Shown one piece after another: positions 18,501 through 28,502 of a stretch of DNA of 64,000 nucleotides; the stretch's first letter is position 1; each line of letters begins with the position of its first letter. The notes under the pieces were generated by a model. That model was given only the letters and a program-made list of their open reading frames with translations. It searched no databases and was not told where the DNA came from. Position numbers and translations under genes: made by a program. The DNA is taken from NCBI GenBank assembly GCA_014084085.1, contig NPFB01000018.1:174007-238006 (forward strand), given 5' to 3'. Source of the DNA: Hondaea fermentalgiana. Its lineage: Eukaryota; Sar; Bigyra; Thraustochytrida; Thraustochytriidae.

Positions 18501-20174
18501 ACCATGGTCTATCCACGACAGCATCCCGACACCGCGGTCATGGTCAAGCAGAACGGTGTCACGTATTGGTTTGACATGGAACGGTGTATGTTTTCGTCGG
18601 GCAACATTTCCGAAAAGCAGCGTGTGGCCAAATTTCCATGCCGTGATGAGGTCGTTGTTGACATGTTCGCAGGCATTGGGTACTTTACGTTGCCCTATCT
18701 GGTCAAGGCAGGCGTGGCGCATTTGCATGCTTGTGAGTGGAACGCCGACGCACTCGCAGCGCTGCGCAAAAACCTTGCGTTGAACAGTGTTGAGGACCGC
18801 TGCACCGTTTATGCCGGGGATTGCCGTGTCTCGGTGGAGAAGTCGCTTCGCGGCATCGCAGACCGCGTGAATCTTGGACTTATACCGTCGTCTCGGCCAT
18901 TTTGGCCAACGGGGGTACAGGCACTGCACGAGACTCGGGGTGGCTGGCTTCATATTCACGAGAACGTTGTTCGCAAGGAATGCGACGCCTTTGTCAAGGA
19001 CATGCTGGCCGAGATCCAGGCTCTTCTTCCTGAGGGCTGGACGGCAGCGTGCAACCATGTGGAGCGCGTCAAATCGTACAGCCCGCACGTCGATCACATT
19101 GTCGCAGATGTTCGCTGCGGGCCAATTGATGAATTAAACGCCGGCGAACTTCAGGGCGGCGCCTCGTCTCAGATTGCATCAGGAGAGCTTTCTCGTGTTT
19201 TGCGTGTGCCAAGGAGCGATGAACGCGATCCGTTGCCGGTGATCCGACGTCCATACCCCAGGAGCGCCCAGGAGGCGCAGGAGATTATGGCAATGGATAG
19301 ACCTGTTGTCCTCACTGGCATTCCATCATGGTCATCGTCATTTTGGAAGCTGGAGGCCTTGCAGGAGTTCTGCGCAAGTCACACCGACACTGGCAACACC
19401 AAGGTGAGCGTTCACGTCGCTGATGATGCGCACTTGAGTTTTGTGAACAAGTCCTTTCGGTTTCAGGTAACTGAACTGCAAGCGCTTTTACATGCCGTCG
19501 CACAGAACGACGCCAAGCCCATGTACCTTCGCGCAGTCGGTCCAAACCCGCGCAAAGACCGTGCGCATTTTTGGCGTGATTTTGCAGAGCTGGCTAAGGC
19601 GTCTGGTCTGGGGCAACCCGATGAGTTTGTCGATGGTGATCGCGCGAAAATCTTCTCGTCTGTTTTTCGTGTCGCTTCTGCCGGTCTGCAGCTCTGGACT
19701 CACTTTGATGTAATGGCAAACGTCCTTTACCAGCTGCATGGGTCAAAGCGTGTTGTCCTGTTTCGCCCCGAGGATGTTGGGTGCCTCGACATGCGGCAAA
19801 GCGTGAGCGCGGTGGTGGACATTGATGGTCAGCCGTCCGACAGTCTTTTTGGTCAGGCTCGTGTCCGGGCCATGGAAGTTCATCTTGAAGCCGGGGAGGC
19901 TCTCTATATTCCAGCACTCTGGCCTCACAATGCACGGGCCAAGACAGCAAGTGTGGCTGTCAATGTGTTTTGGCGGTCCCTTGACACGAGCTTTTACGGC
20001 GCCAAAGATCTCTACGGAAACCGAGATCCCCTGCCCGCGGAGCGAGCACTTGCTCTCGTCCAAGAGGCCAGCGATCTCTTGGGCGCGGCGCAAGACAATG
20101 GAAATGTTTTGCCCTGGCAATTCCGTCAATTTTACGCACACATTGCCGCCGGGAAGTTATTGCAAAATGCATAG
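15600..20174 (+). CDS. Wybutosine enzyme fusion TYW3-kelch-TYW2-JmjC
   Basis: A single 1,524-aa frame from the ATG at 15600 joins several enzymes of wybutosine synthesis at G37 of tRNA-Phe. Residues about 1-240 are TYW3-like, the N4-methyltransferase step; PKGSLDAAIVELV and TTSSCSGRVSLFYE are diagnostic. Residues about 300-640 form a kelch propeller (RWGHASVPLP, FGGFGP, PRWSHTMV, IFGGRD, RFSHGAVAL). Two related short modules with LYD-(K/R)SR follow at about 655-715 and 780-835. Residues about 865-1180 are TYW2, the aminocarboxypropyl transferase, with SAM loop DMFAGIGYFTLP, plus SGNISEK and NLGLIPSS. Residues about 1210-1524 are a JmjC/cupin domain of TYW5 type with iron ligands HFD (His1368) and a distal His1443 in LWPHN, suggesting hydroxywybutosine formation. 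Plants fuse TYW2/TYW3 around kelch; the added JmjC is notable. No TYW1 or TYW4 methyltransferase domain is present. ATG 15402 is an alternative start. Confidence 0.92.
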   Translation: MAHELALETAYASLQHQKQQFDAYKRSILAELADVGTDAYSDKSPKGSLDAAIVELVRDINASRDYVTTSSCSGRVSLFYEGGSSSNTSASQDPLEHKEKSDLQTPQAPRKGQGRWLGVNHDRALSRQEVLDMLASVPPQQGGRAVLKHEPFVLHVQCRDERSAQALLRVAMDSGLRESGLSLGQKKIMLGIRTLSNVLEVPVLVDGRQILSEDALGVMCDVAAEKFRINCERRAAFHANVAAFLRNADSSPVPEYPRSDANGLRTSTRSLNPQQERQKERRRQKQASLSRALEWKEVGAGADLLQRWGHASVPLPDGSAALVFGGFGPCDGTSHERRNDLILVCRNTEENGSSFLCERLQAEGEPPLARIKHAACWLDASHALCISGGRQSPLKALSDLALFHYDQRRWVPVQTSGAWTPRWSHTMVTAGEHAIIFGGRDAKSVMSDTIMITIQDASAKVSLLECHGGASVVGRFGHSAVTTNQGDKMVIYGGYARVGENDDDEAVPTQHMLGDVQVLEISTRTWSTVCAHSPSSSRFSHGAVALDDDRMLVVGGVGIEYRDNGAKLLTLSTGQWDVVRSSETYGASWAPQAMQQKFSLIKLQQGSQLDLLSLGGGNLCFSFGFCFGKSSHADASWMLTHDFVPDALAIEASEAKVAKVCLEKAKLYDRSRKIVPYLHNGRAALMAIPVPQDAIARVEALIQDGQLGAANLVHCPAPPLKNGAAPAASTAAAAKAEGTSASAKSQKKTEKPKKSVPNKESQVKSKASDATIAGLGVSVAASACKLCKSALEQAGLYDKSRRVGKLASGMMGVPVRGSLEAATAALASVGVEPAETSSSMMLPCSPVPKQQVGSKKARAANGNSRRAGIKEQLRVWVEGLVTRSPSLELPSAEVMRSELPKRVEVLGDVAIVPREAFRTDQVWAPIIHAGEERVQDCLWAMIASLTGAKRVLLQRKIDIGVKRQSRATMVYPRQHPDTAVMVKQNGVTYWFDMERCMFSSGNISEKQRVAKFPCRDEVVVDMFAGIGYFTLPYLVKAGVAHLHACEWNADALAALRKNLALNSVEDRCTVYAGDCRVSVEKSLRGIADRVNLGLIPSSRPFWPTGVQALHETRGGWLHIHENVVRKECDAFVKDMLAEIQALLPEGWTAACNHVERVKSYSPHVDHIVADVRCGPIDELNAGELQGGASSQIASGELSRVLRVPRSDERDPLPVIRRPYPRSAQEAQEIMAMDRPVVLTGIPSWSSSFWKLEALQEFCASHTDTGNTKVSVHVADDAHLSFVNKSFRFQVTELQALLHAVAQNDAKPMYLRAVGPNPRKDRAHFWRDFAELAKASGLGQPDEFVDGDRAKIFSSVFRVASAGLQLWTHFDVMANVLYQLHGSKRVVLFRPEDVGCLDMRQSVSAVVDIDGQPSDSLFGQARVRAMEVHLEAGEALYIPALWPHNARAKTASVAVNVFWRSLDTSFYGAKDLYGNRDPLPAERALALVQEASDLLGAAQDNGNVLPWQFRQFYAHIAAGKLLQNA

Positions 20175-20460
20175 AGTAACAATGATTTTATCAAGTTGCT
20201 ATGGGTTCCAGGCATTATCTGAGGCGCGGCAAATAGCCAAGGCAGACACGTATTGTCTAGGCTTACATTAACTTGACTTGCCTCGGCCTGGCGTGACTTT
20301 GTTGACCAAGTATGCTGTTGTGTGTGGCAGGACGTCTTGCTGAGAGAGGTCAAAGCATTACTTTTCAAAAGACAAAATCAACAAAAACAATAAACGGAAA
20401 ACTGACGTGGTAAAGCATAAGCTCGGCCGGCTTTGGTTCTTTTTCCTTTTTTTTCTAAAG

Positions 20461-21708
20461 TTAAAACCAGTCGTCATAGCTGGTGTGGTCCGAAATGGAA
20501 GTCGAAAAGCCTGGCTTGTCGCGACCTTCGTCGCCATTGGAGTTCTTGTTCGTTCCAAAGTGCTTGTAACCCATCCAGCCGTACGGCACACTGGGCACAA
20601 TGTCGTCGTCGTGAACAAAACGCATTTGTGTGAATTGGCCATGGATCTCATCAGAAAGGTCGTCAGAAAGCACGCGCGGCGAACCAAAGGTGACAAGAAC
20701 CATTCGGCTCGTCTCCCAAAGACCATCCTTGTAGACGGCATAGGCAAAAGCGTTCATGACACCACCACCACGGCTGTAGCCATTAAGAATCAGACGGTCG
20801 TTCGAGCTGCAAGTCGAGCTAATTTGGCTCCAGATACTGAGTCGCATGTTATTGTGCGGCTTGACAAAGCCATCATACCCGTTCGAGTACGACTTGTACG
20901 TCGTGCAGGTCTTGTACGTCGAGCACCACCACCACGTGTATTTGGCGCATCCACAGCTTTCGTCGCGAATACTGTACGTGGCGATACTCTTGATGTCTTC
21001 GTCGCCGACGTCAAGATTGTCGAGCCAATCAGCGATATCACCCGTCGCTTGGGCGGTCACCCAACATGCGTATCCTGATGTCGAGCCAGAGGTGCCAAAG
21101 GCGGTGTCGCTTTTGCGAAGAACGAGGACAGCGTCGTTCTCGTAGGAAACGCCACCACTGTATCCCAAAGTTTCAGCTTCCTCGACTACAGCCCAAGCCG
21201 TTGCGCCAATCGTTTGCTGCGTCGAGGTAAGAGCCAACTGCCGGTAGCGATTAAAGTTCTCTTCTTTGCTGCTTGCACGCAGCGAACGAACCTCGCCCTG
21301 CTCGTCGTCGCGCAGAGTCTTGAGGGCGCTCATGATGTCGGAGGTCATGAACTGGTCATCCCAGTCATCAGACTCTTCGTAGGCGTCAATGAGCTCGTTG
21401 ATCTGCGAAATGGTCAGGTTTTGGGTGAAGGCGATGTTGGTCTCATTTTTGAAGGCGCTTCGGAGCGTGACCTGTGCTTGCGCAACGGCCGTCTCGGCCA
21501 CGGTGTCGGTATTCTCCGAGGTCGACGTTGAAGAGGAGGAGGCCTGGCCCGCCACGAAGCCGACGCCGGCGGCAACACCGACCACTCCGAGGGCAACAAA
21601 GGACTTGAGCGCGAGCTGCTTCCAGCTGCGGCCGCTCTTGGGTTCTTCAATCTCGACGTGTTGCGTCACATCGCCTGCGAAAGCGGGATTCTGCGTGGAA
21701 ACCTGCAT
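20461..21708 (-). CDS. Class 3 lipase paralogue A, membrane-anchored
   Basis: 415 aa from the ATG at 21708 (MQVSTQNPAF). It is one of four similar genes in the window. A short cytosolic tail is followed by one hydrophobic segment (FVALGVVGVAAGVGFVAGQ, about 33-52), predicting a type II signal anchor. The C-terminal half is an alpha/beta hydrolase of lipase class 3. The nucleophile elbow is GYSRGGG, then VTFGSPRV, then an acidic residue in DDDIVPSVP, then a terminal SDHTSYDDWF that probably supplies the catalytic His. Several Cys and a WWWC motif suggest disulfides on a luminal or extracellular side. Substrate is unknown; acylglycerols or phospholipids are the family norm. The frame is open upstream to 21810, but all four paralogues share the MQVS start. 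Confidence 0.9.
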   Translation of the reverse strand: MQVSTQNPAFAGDVTQHVEIEEPKSGRSWKQLALKSFVALGVVGVAAGVGFVAGQASSSSTSTSENTDTVAETAVAQAQVTLRSAFKNETNIAFTQNLTISQINELIDAYEESDDWDDQFMTSDIMSALKTLRDDEQGEVRSLRASSKEENFNRYRQLALTSTQQTIGATAWAVVEEAETLGYSGGVSYENDAVLVLRKSDTAFGTSGSTSGYACWVTAQATGDIADWLDNLDVGDEDIKSIATYSIRDESCGCAKYTWWWCSTYKTCTTYKSYSNGYDGFVKPHNNMRLSIWSQISSTCSSNDRLILNGYSRGGGVMNAFAYAVYKDGLWETSRMVLVTFGSPRVLSDDLSDEIHGQFTQMRFVHDDDIVPSVPYGWMGYKHFGTNKNSNGDEGRDKPGFSTSISDHTSYDDWF

Positions 21709-23051
21709 GTTCGTCGGCAATGATGCTCTCTCTTGATACTCGGTTCTTTGCTTCACTGGTCGGTTTGGGGTTTGGGGTTTGGGGTCGCGGAGCAAGCCCC
21801 TTCTTTGCAAGATCGCGTCTGTATTCCTCCTTGTCCTGAATGGTATGGCTGGTTTGCTTTGGCAATTCAGAGCCTAGTGGCATCTGGCACGATCCCGCAT
21901 CTTGCTTGGTGCCATGAAGCGTCGACTTCCCTCCTTCGCAGCCTGGCACGAGCCCGTTCTTGGCCTGCGTCCATGACAGGACAGAGAATCATCGCTACCT
22001 ATGAACGACGGATGTAGTACGAGGCCTACTAGGCCTATGTATGAACGGGTTGGAGTGGTCCAGACAAGACCCGGCCGGCCCACTTGAGCCAAAGGCCAAG
22101 AGTCAGATTCGCTCCAAGTACGTCTGGCTCATGGCCGCGTTGAGCTGAGCTGTGCGTTGAGTTGAGGCGATTCGAGTCGAGTCGAGTCGAGTCGAGTCGA
22201 GTCGAGTTGAGTTGAGTTCAGCTAAGCCGTGCACGTGCCGGGTGTTCTCCGTTAGCAGTTAGTTTGCGCCAGGGTTGCAAGGGTAAGATTCGTGCGTCCT
22301 GCTCCGATACTATCCGCCAAGCAGCCTGGCTAGGCCGCCCGGGCCGCAGGCCTCCCCCCTCCCCACCCACTCACGTGACGAAGAGCATCGGCACGTTGCG
22401 TCTTCGCCCGGGTCGCGAGCGTCGTTCGAGGCGTGGAGGTCCCGCCAGGGCCTGCCTCTCGCGCACTGCAAGGGCGGGCAAGATTCCCAAGGTAGGAGAA
22501 GAAGAAGGCCTGGGTGCGCACGCACACCATTTTTCCCGCAGCTGCGAGGCTCCTTGCAGTCGGTGTCGCTACTGCTGCTCGCAAATCAGTCGGTCGATCT
22601 CGGACTCGCAATCCGATCTGCGCGCGTGGTGTGGACGGAGGAGGAGATGGGTGCCTCGCGGACTCACTGTCGGCCCCGAGGCAGACTGTCCCTGGACAGG
22701 GTCCGTGCTAGCGAGGGGAAGAGCCCGCTCGCGTCCGGACGAGCAGCAGCCATGGTCGAAGACAACGGGTGAAAAAAACATGGGTCAGTAAGGCTTTCCA
22801 GAGGCGTCGCCAAGTGCTCGCCGCTGTTTCGGCCCGCCTGCGCAGGAAGGATCGTGCTATCACCAACAGCAATAAGAGCATCAGCAGCTACAACAAAGAC
22901 AACAAAATAATGAATTTGGCTTGCTATACGAAGCAACTTGAAGCAAGCGAGCAAGCAAGCAAGCAAGCAAATAAGCGCGAATCGCGGAAACAGCAGCGGA
23001 TACGAATCGGAAACAGAAGCGACGAAAAGACAGACGCATTGCTTTGCGGAT
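21709..23051. other. Intergenic region between lipases A and B
   Basis: 1.3 kb without a supported gene. It contains AGGCCTA motifs at 22022-22028 and 22031-22037, a (GAGTC)n array at 22171-22216 and GCAA repeats near 22,945-22,970. The left end is likely promoter for lipase A and the right end the 3' flank of lipase B. Confidence 0.6.
22171..22216. repeat. (GAGTC)n microsatellite
   Basis: About seven GAGTC pentamers in tandem grade into GAGTT. Confidence 0.9.
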
Positions 23052-24326
23052 CTAGAACCACGTCCCATACGAAAGGTGATGCACAAAGCCAGAGAGAGAA
23101 ACAGCAAAATGAGGACGGTCGCGACCTTCGCCGTAGCCGCAAGAATTACACTTCATCGTTCCGAAGTGCTTGTAGCCCATCCAGCCATACGGCACACTGG
23201 GAACAGGGTCCTTCTTGTAGACAAGGCGAAGCTGAGTGAATTTGCCATGCACTTGATCAGAGGCGGCATCGTTGAGAGTGCGCGGCGAACCAAAGCTGAC
23301 GTAGACGAGCTTGTTGAGAGGCCAGAGGTTGTCCTTGTACACAATGTAAGCGAGCGCGTTGAGAATGCCGGCGCCACGAGAGTATCCAGCAATAACGAGC
23401 CGATCGTTCGAGTTACACTTGCTCTTGACGCGATTCCAGATGGCATAGCGCATCTTGTTGTAAGGCTTAACGAAGCCATCAAAGCCTTTTTGGAACGTCT
23501 TGTACGTGTTGCACTGCTTGTACTTGGAGCACCACCACAGCGTCTTCTCTTGGCAGCCGCAGCGTTCGCTGCGAATGTAGTAGTTTTTGATGCTCTTGAT
23601 GGGATCGCTGCCAAGGTCAAAGTTGCCCGTCCAGTCGCCGAGCTCAACTTTGCTTTCCTCGGCAATGACCCAGCAAATTTTTCCTGTCGTTCCGCCAGAT
23701 GTGCCATAGATGTTATCGCTTGTACGGAAAACGGTGGCCTTGTCCGAGCCGGAAAGCACGGGATCCGGATAACTGGTCGTCGAGATTCGCCTCCATGCCT
23801 CGTTTCCGAGCGATCTCTGCGACGAGGAGAGCGCGAGTTCACGCTGTGCCTCACGGCGCAGAGAAGGAATAGACAAGAGTTCACGAGATCCCTCCGTATT
23901 TCCGCCCTCATCGTCATCGCGAAGGGTTTGAAGGGCGCGCATGATGTCGGCGGTCATGAACTGATCCTGCCAGCCCTCCGGGTCTGCCTCGTACATGTCG
24001 AGAAGCTCGGTGATGTTATCAGCCGTCATGTTTCCGGTAAACGCGACGTTCGAATCATCATAAAAGGCCGCGTGAAGCGTCTTTTGCGCTTCCGCCACAG
24101 CTGTCTGCGCTTGGGGGGCCGAGTCGTCCGCGCTGTCGCCGCTGTTCTGGCCCACGACAAAGCCGACTCCCGCAGCAACGCCGACAACGCCCATGACGAC
24201 AAAGACGCGTAGAATGTTTTGCTTCCAGCTGGTTCTCGCTTCTCCTTCGTTCATCTCGCCCTCGGGAATGACCACGGACTGGGCCACTTGGCCTTGAAAG
24301 GCCGGGTTCTTGCTGCTCACTTGCAT
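23052..24326 (-). CDS. Class 3 lipase paralogue B, membrane-anchored
   Basis: 424 aa from the ATG at 24326 (MQVSSKNPAFQGQV), co-oriented with paralogue A. It has the same plan: N-terminal tail, one hydrophobic anchor (VVMGVVGVAAGVGFVVGQ), a helical linker (LLDMYEADPEGWQDQFMTAD) and a lipase class 3 domain. The nucleophile is in GYSRGAG, followed by VSFGSPRT, then KKDPVPSVPYGW and a terminal HHLSYGTWF. It is the most divergent of the four: the acidic residue lies in KKDP rather than DDD(I/V), Ala replaces Gly in the elbow, and the domain is enriched in Lys. These changes suggest an older duplication or a shifted substrate preference; no key residue is missing. Confidence 0.9.
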   Translation of the reverse strand: MQVSSKNPAFQGQVAQSVVIPEGEMNEGEARTSWKQNILRVFVVMGVVGVAAGVGFVVGQNSGDSADDSAPQAQTAVAEAQKTLHAAFYDDSNVAFTGNMTADNITELLDMYEADPEGWQDQFMTADIMRALQTLRDDDEGGNTEGSRELLSIPSLRREAQRELALSSSQRSLGNEAWRRISTTSYPDPVLSGSDKATVFRTSDNIYGTSGGTTGKICWVIAEESKVELGDWTGNFDLGSDPIKSIKNYYIRSERCGCQEKTLWWCSKYKQCNTYKTFQKGFDGFVKPYNKMRYAIWNRVKSKCNSNDRLVIAGYSRGAGILNALAYIVYKDNLWPLNKLVYVSFGSPRTLNDAASDQVHGKFTQLRLVYKKDPVPSVPYGWMGYKHFGTMKCNSCGYGEGRDRPHFAVSLSGFVHHLSYGTWF

Positions 24327-26006
24327 TCTCTTCACTTCTTGGCGGCTCTCCCTGCGAGATCCGAATTGCTCTTTTGCTCTTGAAGTCGATTGAATGGGTT
24401 TTGCTGGGGAGACCAACGGGCCCGTCGACCAAGTCGCAACGTTCTTGACAATGTATTGCTTTGTTCTGCTTTGTTTTGTTTTGCTTTGTTTTGTTTTGCT
24501 TTGCTTTAGATATTATCGAAACAAGAATCTGCGAACACTCCATCCCACCAATTTTAAATTACAGCGAGTCCTACTCGGACTAGCCCCTTGCTAGACCGCG
24601 CTGCCTTCCTTCGATGGCAAGCCGAGGCGCCCTGAGCGCTACTCCTCATGACTCTCTGTGTGGAAGCAACAGTATCTCGAGATCTTGCAGGCCAGCCGCC
24701 GGTGCTGCCCATCACGTCGCGCCAGGCGATCATCGCGCCAAGAGAGCAGCCTGACGCGGCCCCGCTCGGGTGCACTTCTCTTGTCTCCGCGGCCAGCCAC
24801 GTCGCGCCAAGCGAGCAGCTTTTGCGCGAAGAAGGGCGCGCGCCCGCCCAGCTCAGAGAAGGGCGGGTCCAAAAGGGAAAAGAAGGAAAGAAAAAAAGTG
24901 CCAAGTCCAGGCTGCAAGACAAAAGGCAAAGCAGGGCAACGGGCCCGAGCCGGCAAGCTGCAGCGAGTCAGAGTACCGAGCGCGAGGCCGCCAGGCCATG
25001 CTGCTTCCTTCATAGATCGACCGATCGGAGAGGTTGATGGTGAGGGACCGGCCGTTTGGGCGACCGGAAGTGAGATTGTCAGGCTGCAAGCAGCCTGGCG
25101 CCTTGGAAGCGGGGCACAACTCGACATTGCTTCTACATACTGCTTGTCTTATTTGCCATCGATCATTGCCTCTGGCTGCTTGCTAGTATTGTACCGCTCA
25201 GGCTTCGGATCTTTACTCTTTTGCGAAGTAGACCGAAGCACGGAATAACTTCAAGCATGAGCTTGGAAACGGGCTCAGCGAAGCTTGAAATTCTTGATGC
25301 AGCAACCTGGCAAGTAGAGCCCGCCCCCCATCCCCGTCTTCTCTCCTTGCGTCATCTTCCCTTGGGTCCGGGGCCTTGTCTCTTGACTGTAAGCTAGGCG
25401 TATCGGGTCAAGTGGTTGGGGGGGGGGGGGGGGTCCTCACGAGGACACCATGGTTCCCCTTTGCTCCTCTTTTGCGGACTCGGCGGTCTAATTTGCAAGG
25501 CAACTCCTTAAGAGGCAAGATCAAAGGGGGCGGAGCAGACAAGGAAAATGAACTCTCGTATCAGCACTCGTCGTACGAAAGCAACCAATGAGATGCTCAC
25601 TTCAGATGCCAAGAGATTTTCTTGAAAGGTACAGCATCGTTTGACAATTTTACAACTTTTCGGTCAGCATACGAAGAAGCAAGCTCAGCAAATGATAATT
25701 GATGATAATGACAGACGAGTGCAATGGACATCATTGTCGAGAATAAGGCATAGATAGATCAAGTAAGTCATTCTCTTTACACGTTAGGCCCAATCTCCAT
25801 CTTCTTTTCCTTTTGAGTTATTAAAAAAAAAAACCAAAATAAAGCTGAAAGGTCTTTGCAGCGGAAGTCTGGGCTAGCGCATTTGCTCTTTTGGAAATGG
25901 TCTCGATAAAATCAGGCAAGCTTCGCATGTCCTTACATGCACGTTTTTCGGAAAGACGCGACCGAAGTCGTAAATGACTACAAAATCGAATTTTTAGGGG
26001 TCGCTG
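24327..26006. other. Intergenic region at centre of lipase cluster
   Basis: No gene is supported. (TTTTG/CTTTG)n repeats lie near 24,460-24,510 just upstream of lipase B, and a 16-G run lies at 25418-25433. From about 25,560 the sequence turns clearly AT-rich, including a poly-A stretch near 25,820-25,832. A 196-codon open frame at 24658-25248 has no recognisable domain and is Arg/Ser-biased like the surrounding non-coding DNA. Confidence 0.5.
25418..25433 (+). repeat. Poly-G tract (16 G)
   Basis: An uninterrupted run of 16 G. Confidence 0.9.
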
Positions 26007-26615
26007 ATGTGGCGAACAGGTTTAGGGTCCATGGGAGTCGTCATCGTCGCACAGTCGCACGACACCGAAACGATCGTCGACAGCTCAAGTACGATCGAGT
26101 ACTATGACTACTTGATCTGGGGTAGTGCTGAATCTGTTGATATAATCGGAAAGCAACTTGACGAGATTGCAAAATTGAGCTATCGGACAAAATCAAAGAT
26201 TTACTTGCATCGAAGAGAAGAAAATGCTTCGAGCTATTCGATTTCACAATCAAGTCGAAGAGAGAAAGGCTTCATCGTTGGACAATTTGAGAGTCTTAAA
26301 AAAAGCTACGTCAACGTCAAAACATCTCAAATTCCAAACGATGCCCATTTCAACAATTTACCTGCAAACATCTATTTCACGAGCATGACAAATAAACTTC
26401 GGTTATCAGATCTTGCATCATCTACGAAATGCGATTGCCTGAGTTTAATCAATCACACGACGTTGAAAGCTTCAAGTGAAAGATGGTTTTTGGCGCAAAA
26501 TCTGTATGATTTCTTCTGCAAAATCACCGTTGTCGAAAACCTCTCGAATATCATCACAACTTTGAACCAAATTGCCAAACGTAATCTTCATTTTCGGAGA
26601 GGGAGCACTTCTTAA
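26007..26615 (+). CDS. Orphan ORF in AT-rich island
   Basis: A 202-aa reading frame that I do not recognise. It lies in an island (about 25,560-26,640) that is much more AT-rich than the rest of the window, by eye around 40 percent GC. Its residues (Ser, Asn, Ile, Lys, Tyr) differ strongly from the Ala/Arg/Gly-rich spurious frames nearby. There is no signal peptide, membrane helix or clear motif. Visible segments include YYDYLIWGSAESVDIIG, KIYLHRREENASSYS and FLAQNLYDFFCKITVVENLS. A stop codon shortly upstream limits the start to 26007 or a later Met. It could be a recently acquired gene, a remnant of a mobile or viral insertion, or chance. Low confidence that it is expressed. Confidence 0.35.
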   Translation: MWRTGLGSMGVVIVAQSHDTETIVDSSSTIEYYDYLIWGSAESVDIIGKQLDEIAKLSYRTKSKIYLHRREENASSYSISQSSRREKGFIVGQFESLKKSYVNVKTSQIPNDAHFNNLPANIYFTSMTNKLRLSDLASSTKCDCLSLINHTTLKASSERWFLAQNLYDFFCKITVVENLSNIITTLNQIAKRNLHFRRGSTS

Positions 26616-28502
26616 GCCGAAAGTCTAAGCCCTTATTCAATCAAAAAGAATCGCGGCTAACGGCCAAGTTGTCTCCAGCTCGGTGCCGCCGCCCAGATCA
26701 GAGCAACAGGCCACTTTGGTGGCGGCCTATCTGAATTCTTTGCGCCGGCGCCGCCGCCGCCGCCATCCCGGAGCCTGGCCGCTGCCGCCGCCGCCTCCGC
26801 CACTGCATGATCTTCCTCTCTCCGCCCGTGCACGTGCTGCGCCTCGATGGTGCGAGTCCGGGCCTGGCGCGCATGAGCTCTCGCCCGCGAATTTCGCCCA
26901 CAGGCTGTTCCCCTTCGTGCCTGGCGCAACAGCCTCCTCCAAGAGGAGATTTGGAGACCGGGCGAGCGCACGGAAGAAAGGCGCGGTCCCCACGTTCTTT
27001 CGTTGCAACCTTGCTCGCAGCGGGAAGTATCCGCCGGTCCGGGCCTTGCAGAGCAGGCACAACGCCATGGTCGGCGGGCGACTACTAAGAGTAAGTAGAA
27101 AAGTTTGTCGTGGCCGATGAGTCGTGGCAAGACGCGACAAGACCAGTCGAAAGATGAGTCTCGTCAAGACGAGACTAGTCGGGTCGAGACGAGACGCGAC
27201 GGGAGCCCGACGGTGTCGCTGCTCTGGCCGCACACATGTTGTCTCGTGGCCGCAGCCGCCGGGGATCATGATGATCATCAGCGAGCCCAAGGCGGTTGGG
27301 GCCTTGACCCCAGGCTACGAGCGGCTGGTTGCAGAAAAGCCTGCGCATGAGCATGAACAGGCCGCGGCAGCGAGCGCAGCATGGCAGTCCGCCTCGTCGC
27401 GGCAGCCACCGTACCGCAGAGGGAGGGGCCGATAGAGGAACCGCGGATCGGATGCGAGGGAAGTAGCGCAGCGCCCGGTCCCATTGTAAGGCAAAGAAGG
27501 CACCCACCCACTCACCCACCCGCTGCATGTTAGTTTTGCCAACTTGCTTGCCGGCTGCGCACACCTCCAATTTTTCACTTCACTTCATTTCGTTTCAAGT
27601 TCACTTTGCTATCTTTATCCGGCTGCTGCTGCTGCAGCTGCAGCTGCACTGCCGCCCTTTGCTTTGCTTGTCTCCTCCCGCCCTTCTGGCGCCAGGCAGA
27701 CCAGGCCAGGCCCGGTCCCAGCGCAGCCGCAGCCGCAGCCGCAGCCTGCAGCGTCTGCACCGGCGTCGTGCCAGGCTTCCGCGTCCAGGGCAGCCCGTGC
27801 CAGCGATCTTGGGACCGCTGCTGCGACTGCTGCGGCTCATGCCAGCGACCATATCCGCTGCGTGACCTTGGACCGACTCGCCGCTTCTGGTCCGACTGTG
27901 GGTCCGCGCTGGCGGCGGCGCCGCTTGTGCGATCTGGCGCGGCGCGGCGAGGCGTGCTTGAAGCGTGCTTGAGGCGTGCGTTGGGCCCGGGGTGGCACGA
28001 TGTGGCTGGACTGGGTATGTGGTAGGTGCTCGGTGTTTTCGTCATGATGTTCCTGGCCTGGCTTGGCTTGGCTTGGCTTGGCGAAGCATGGACTGGCGAG
28101 GCGCGCTTCCGTCATGCTGACAGGAGGGCAGTCGCTGCTGCATGATGTGAAATCTTCGAGCCGGCACGAAGATATTCGCGCGTGCATCACGAGATGGTTG
28201 CGTTGCGTTGGTGAGCGAGGTGCATATGGCAGCAAGGACTAAGAGAGTGCATCCTGGCGTTTTTCCGTCGATCAAAATCCTCGAAAAGAATTGCATTGCA
28301 TGGCGTGGCAAGGCGAGGCTTGGCATCGCATCGCATAGCACAGCATAGCACGACGTATCTAATGGCTAAGCATAGCCTGTCATTGTATGACATGGAAAGA
28401 TCGAGACTCAGACGGAGACCCAGACCCAAAACCGAAAGCACAGCCGCCCGCCCCGCCGAATAAGAAAAGAAGAAAAGAAGAAGAGTATCAAGACCCACAA
28501 CC
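26616..28502. other. Intergenic region upstream of lipase C
   Basis: No gene is supported; the small ORFs are repeat-derived. The region includes GCCGCC-type DNA near 26,745-26,800, GACGAGAC-like repeats near 27,120-27,200, GCAGCC/GCAGCT repeats near 27,620-27,750 and (CTTGG)n near 28,060-28,080. The last 150 bases are probably the leader of lipase C. Confidence 0.55.
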
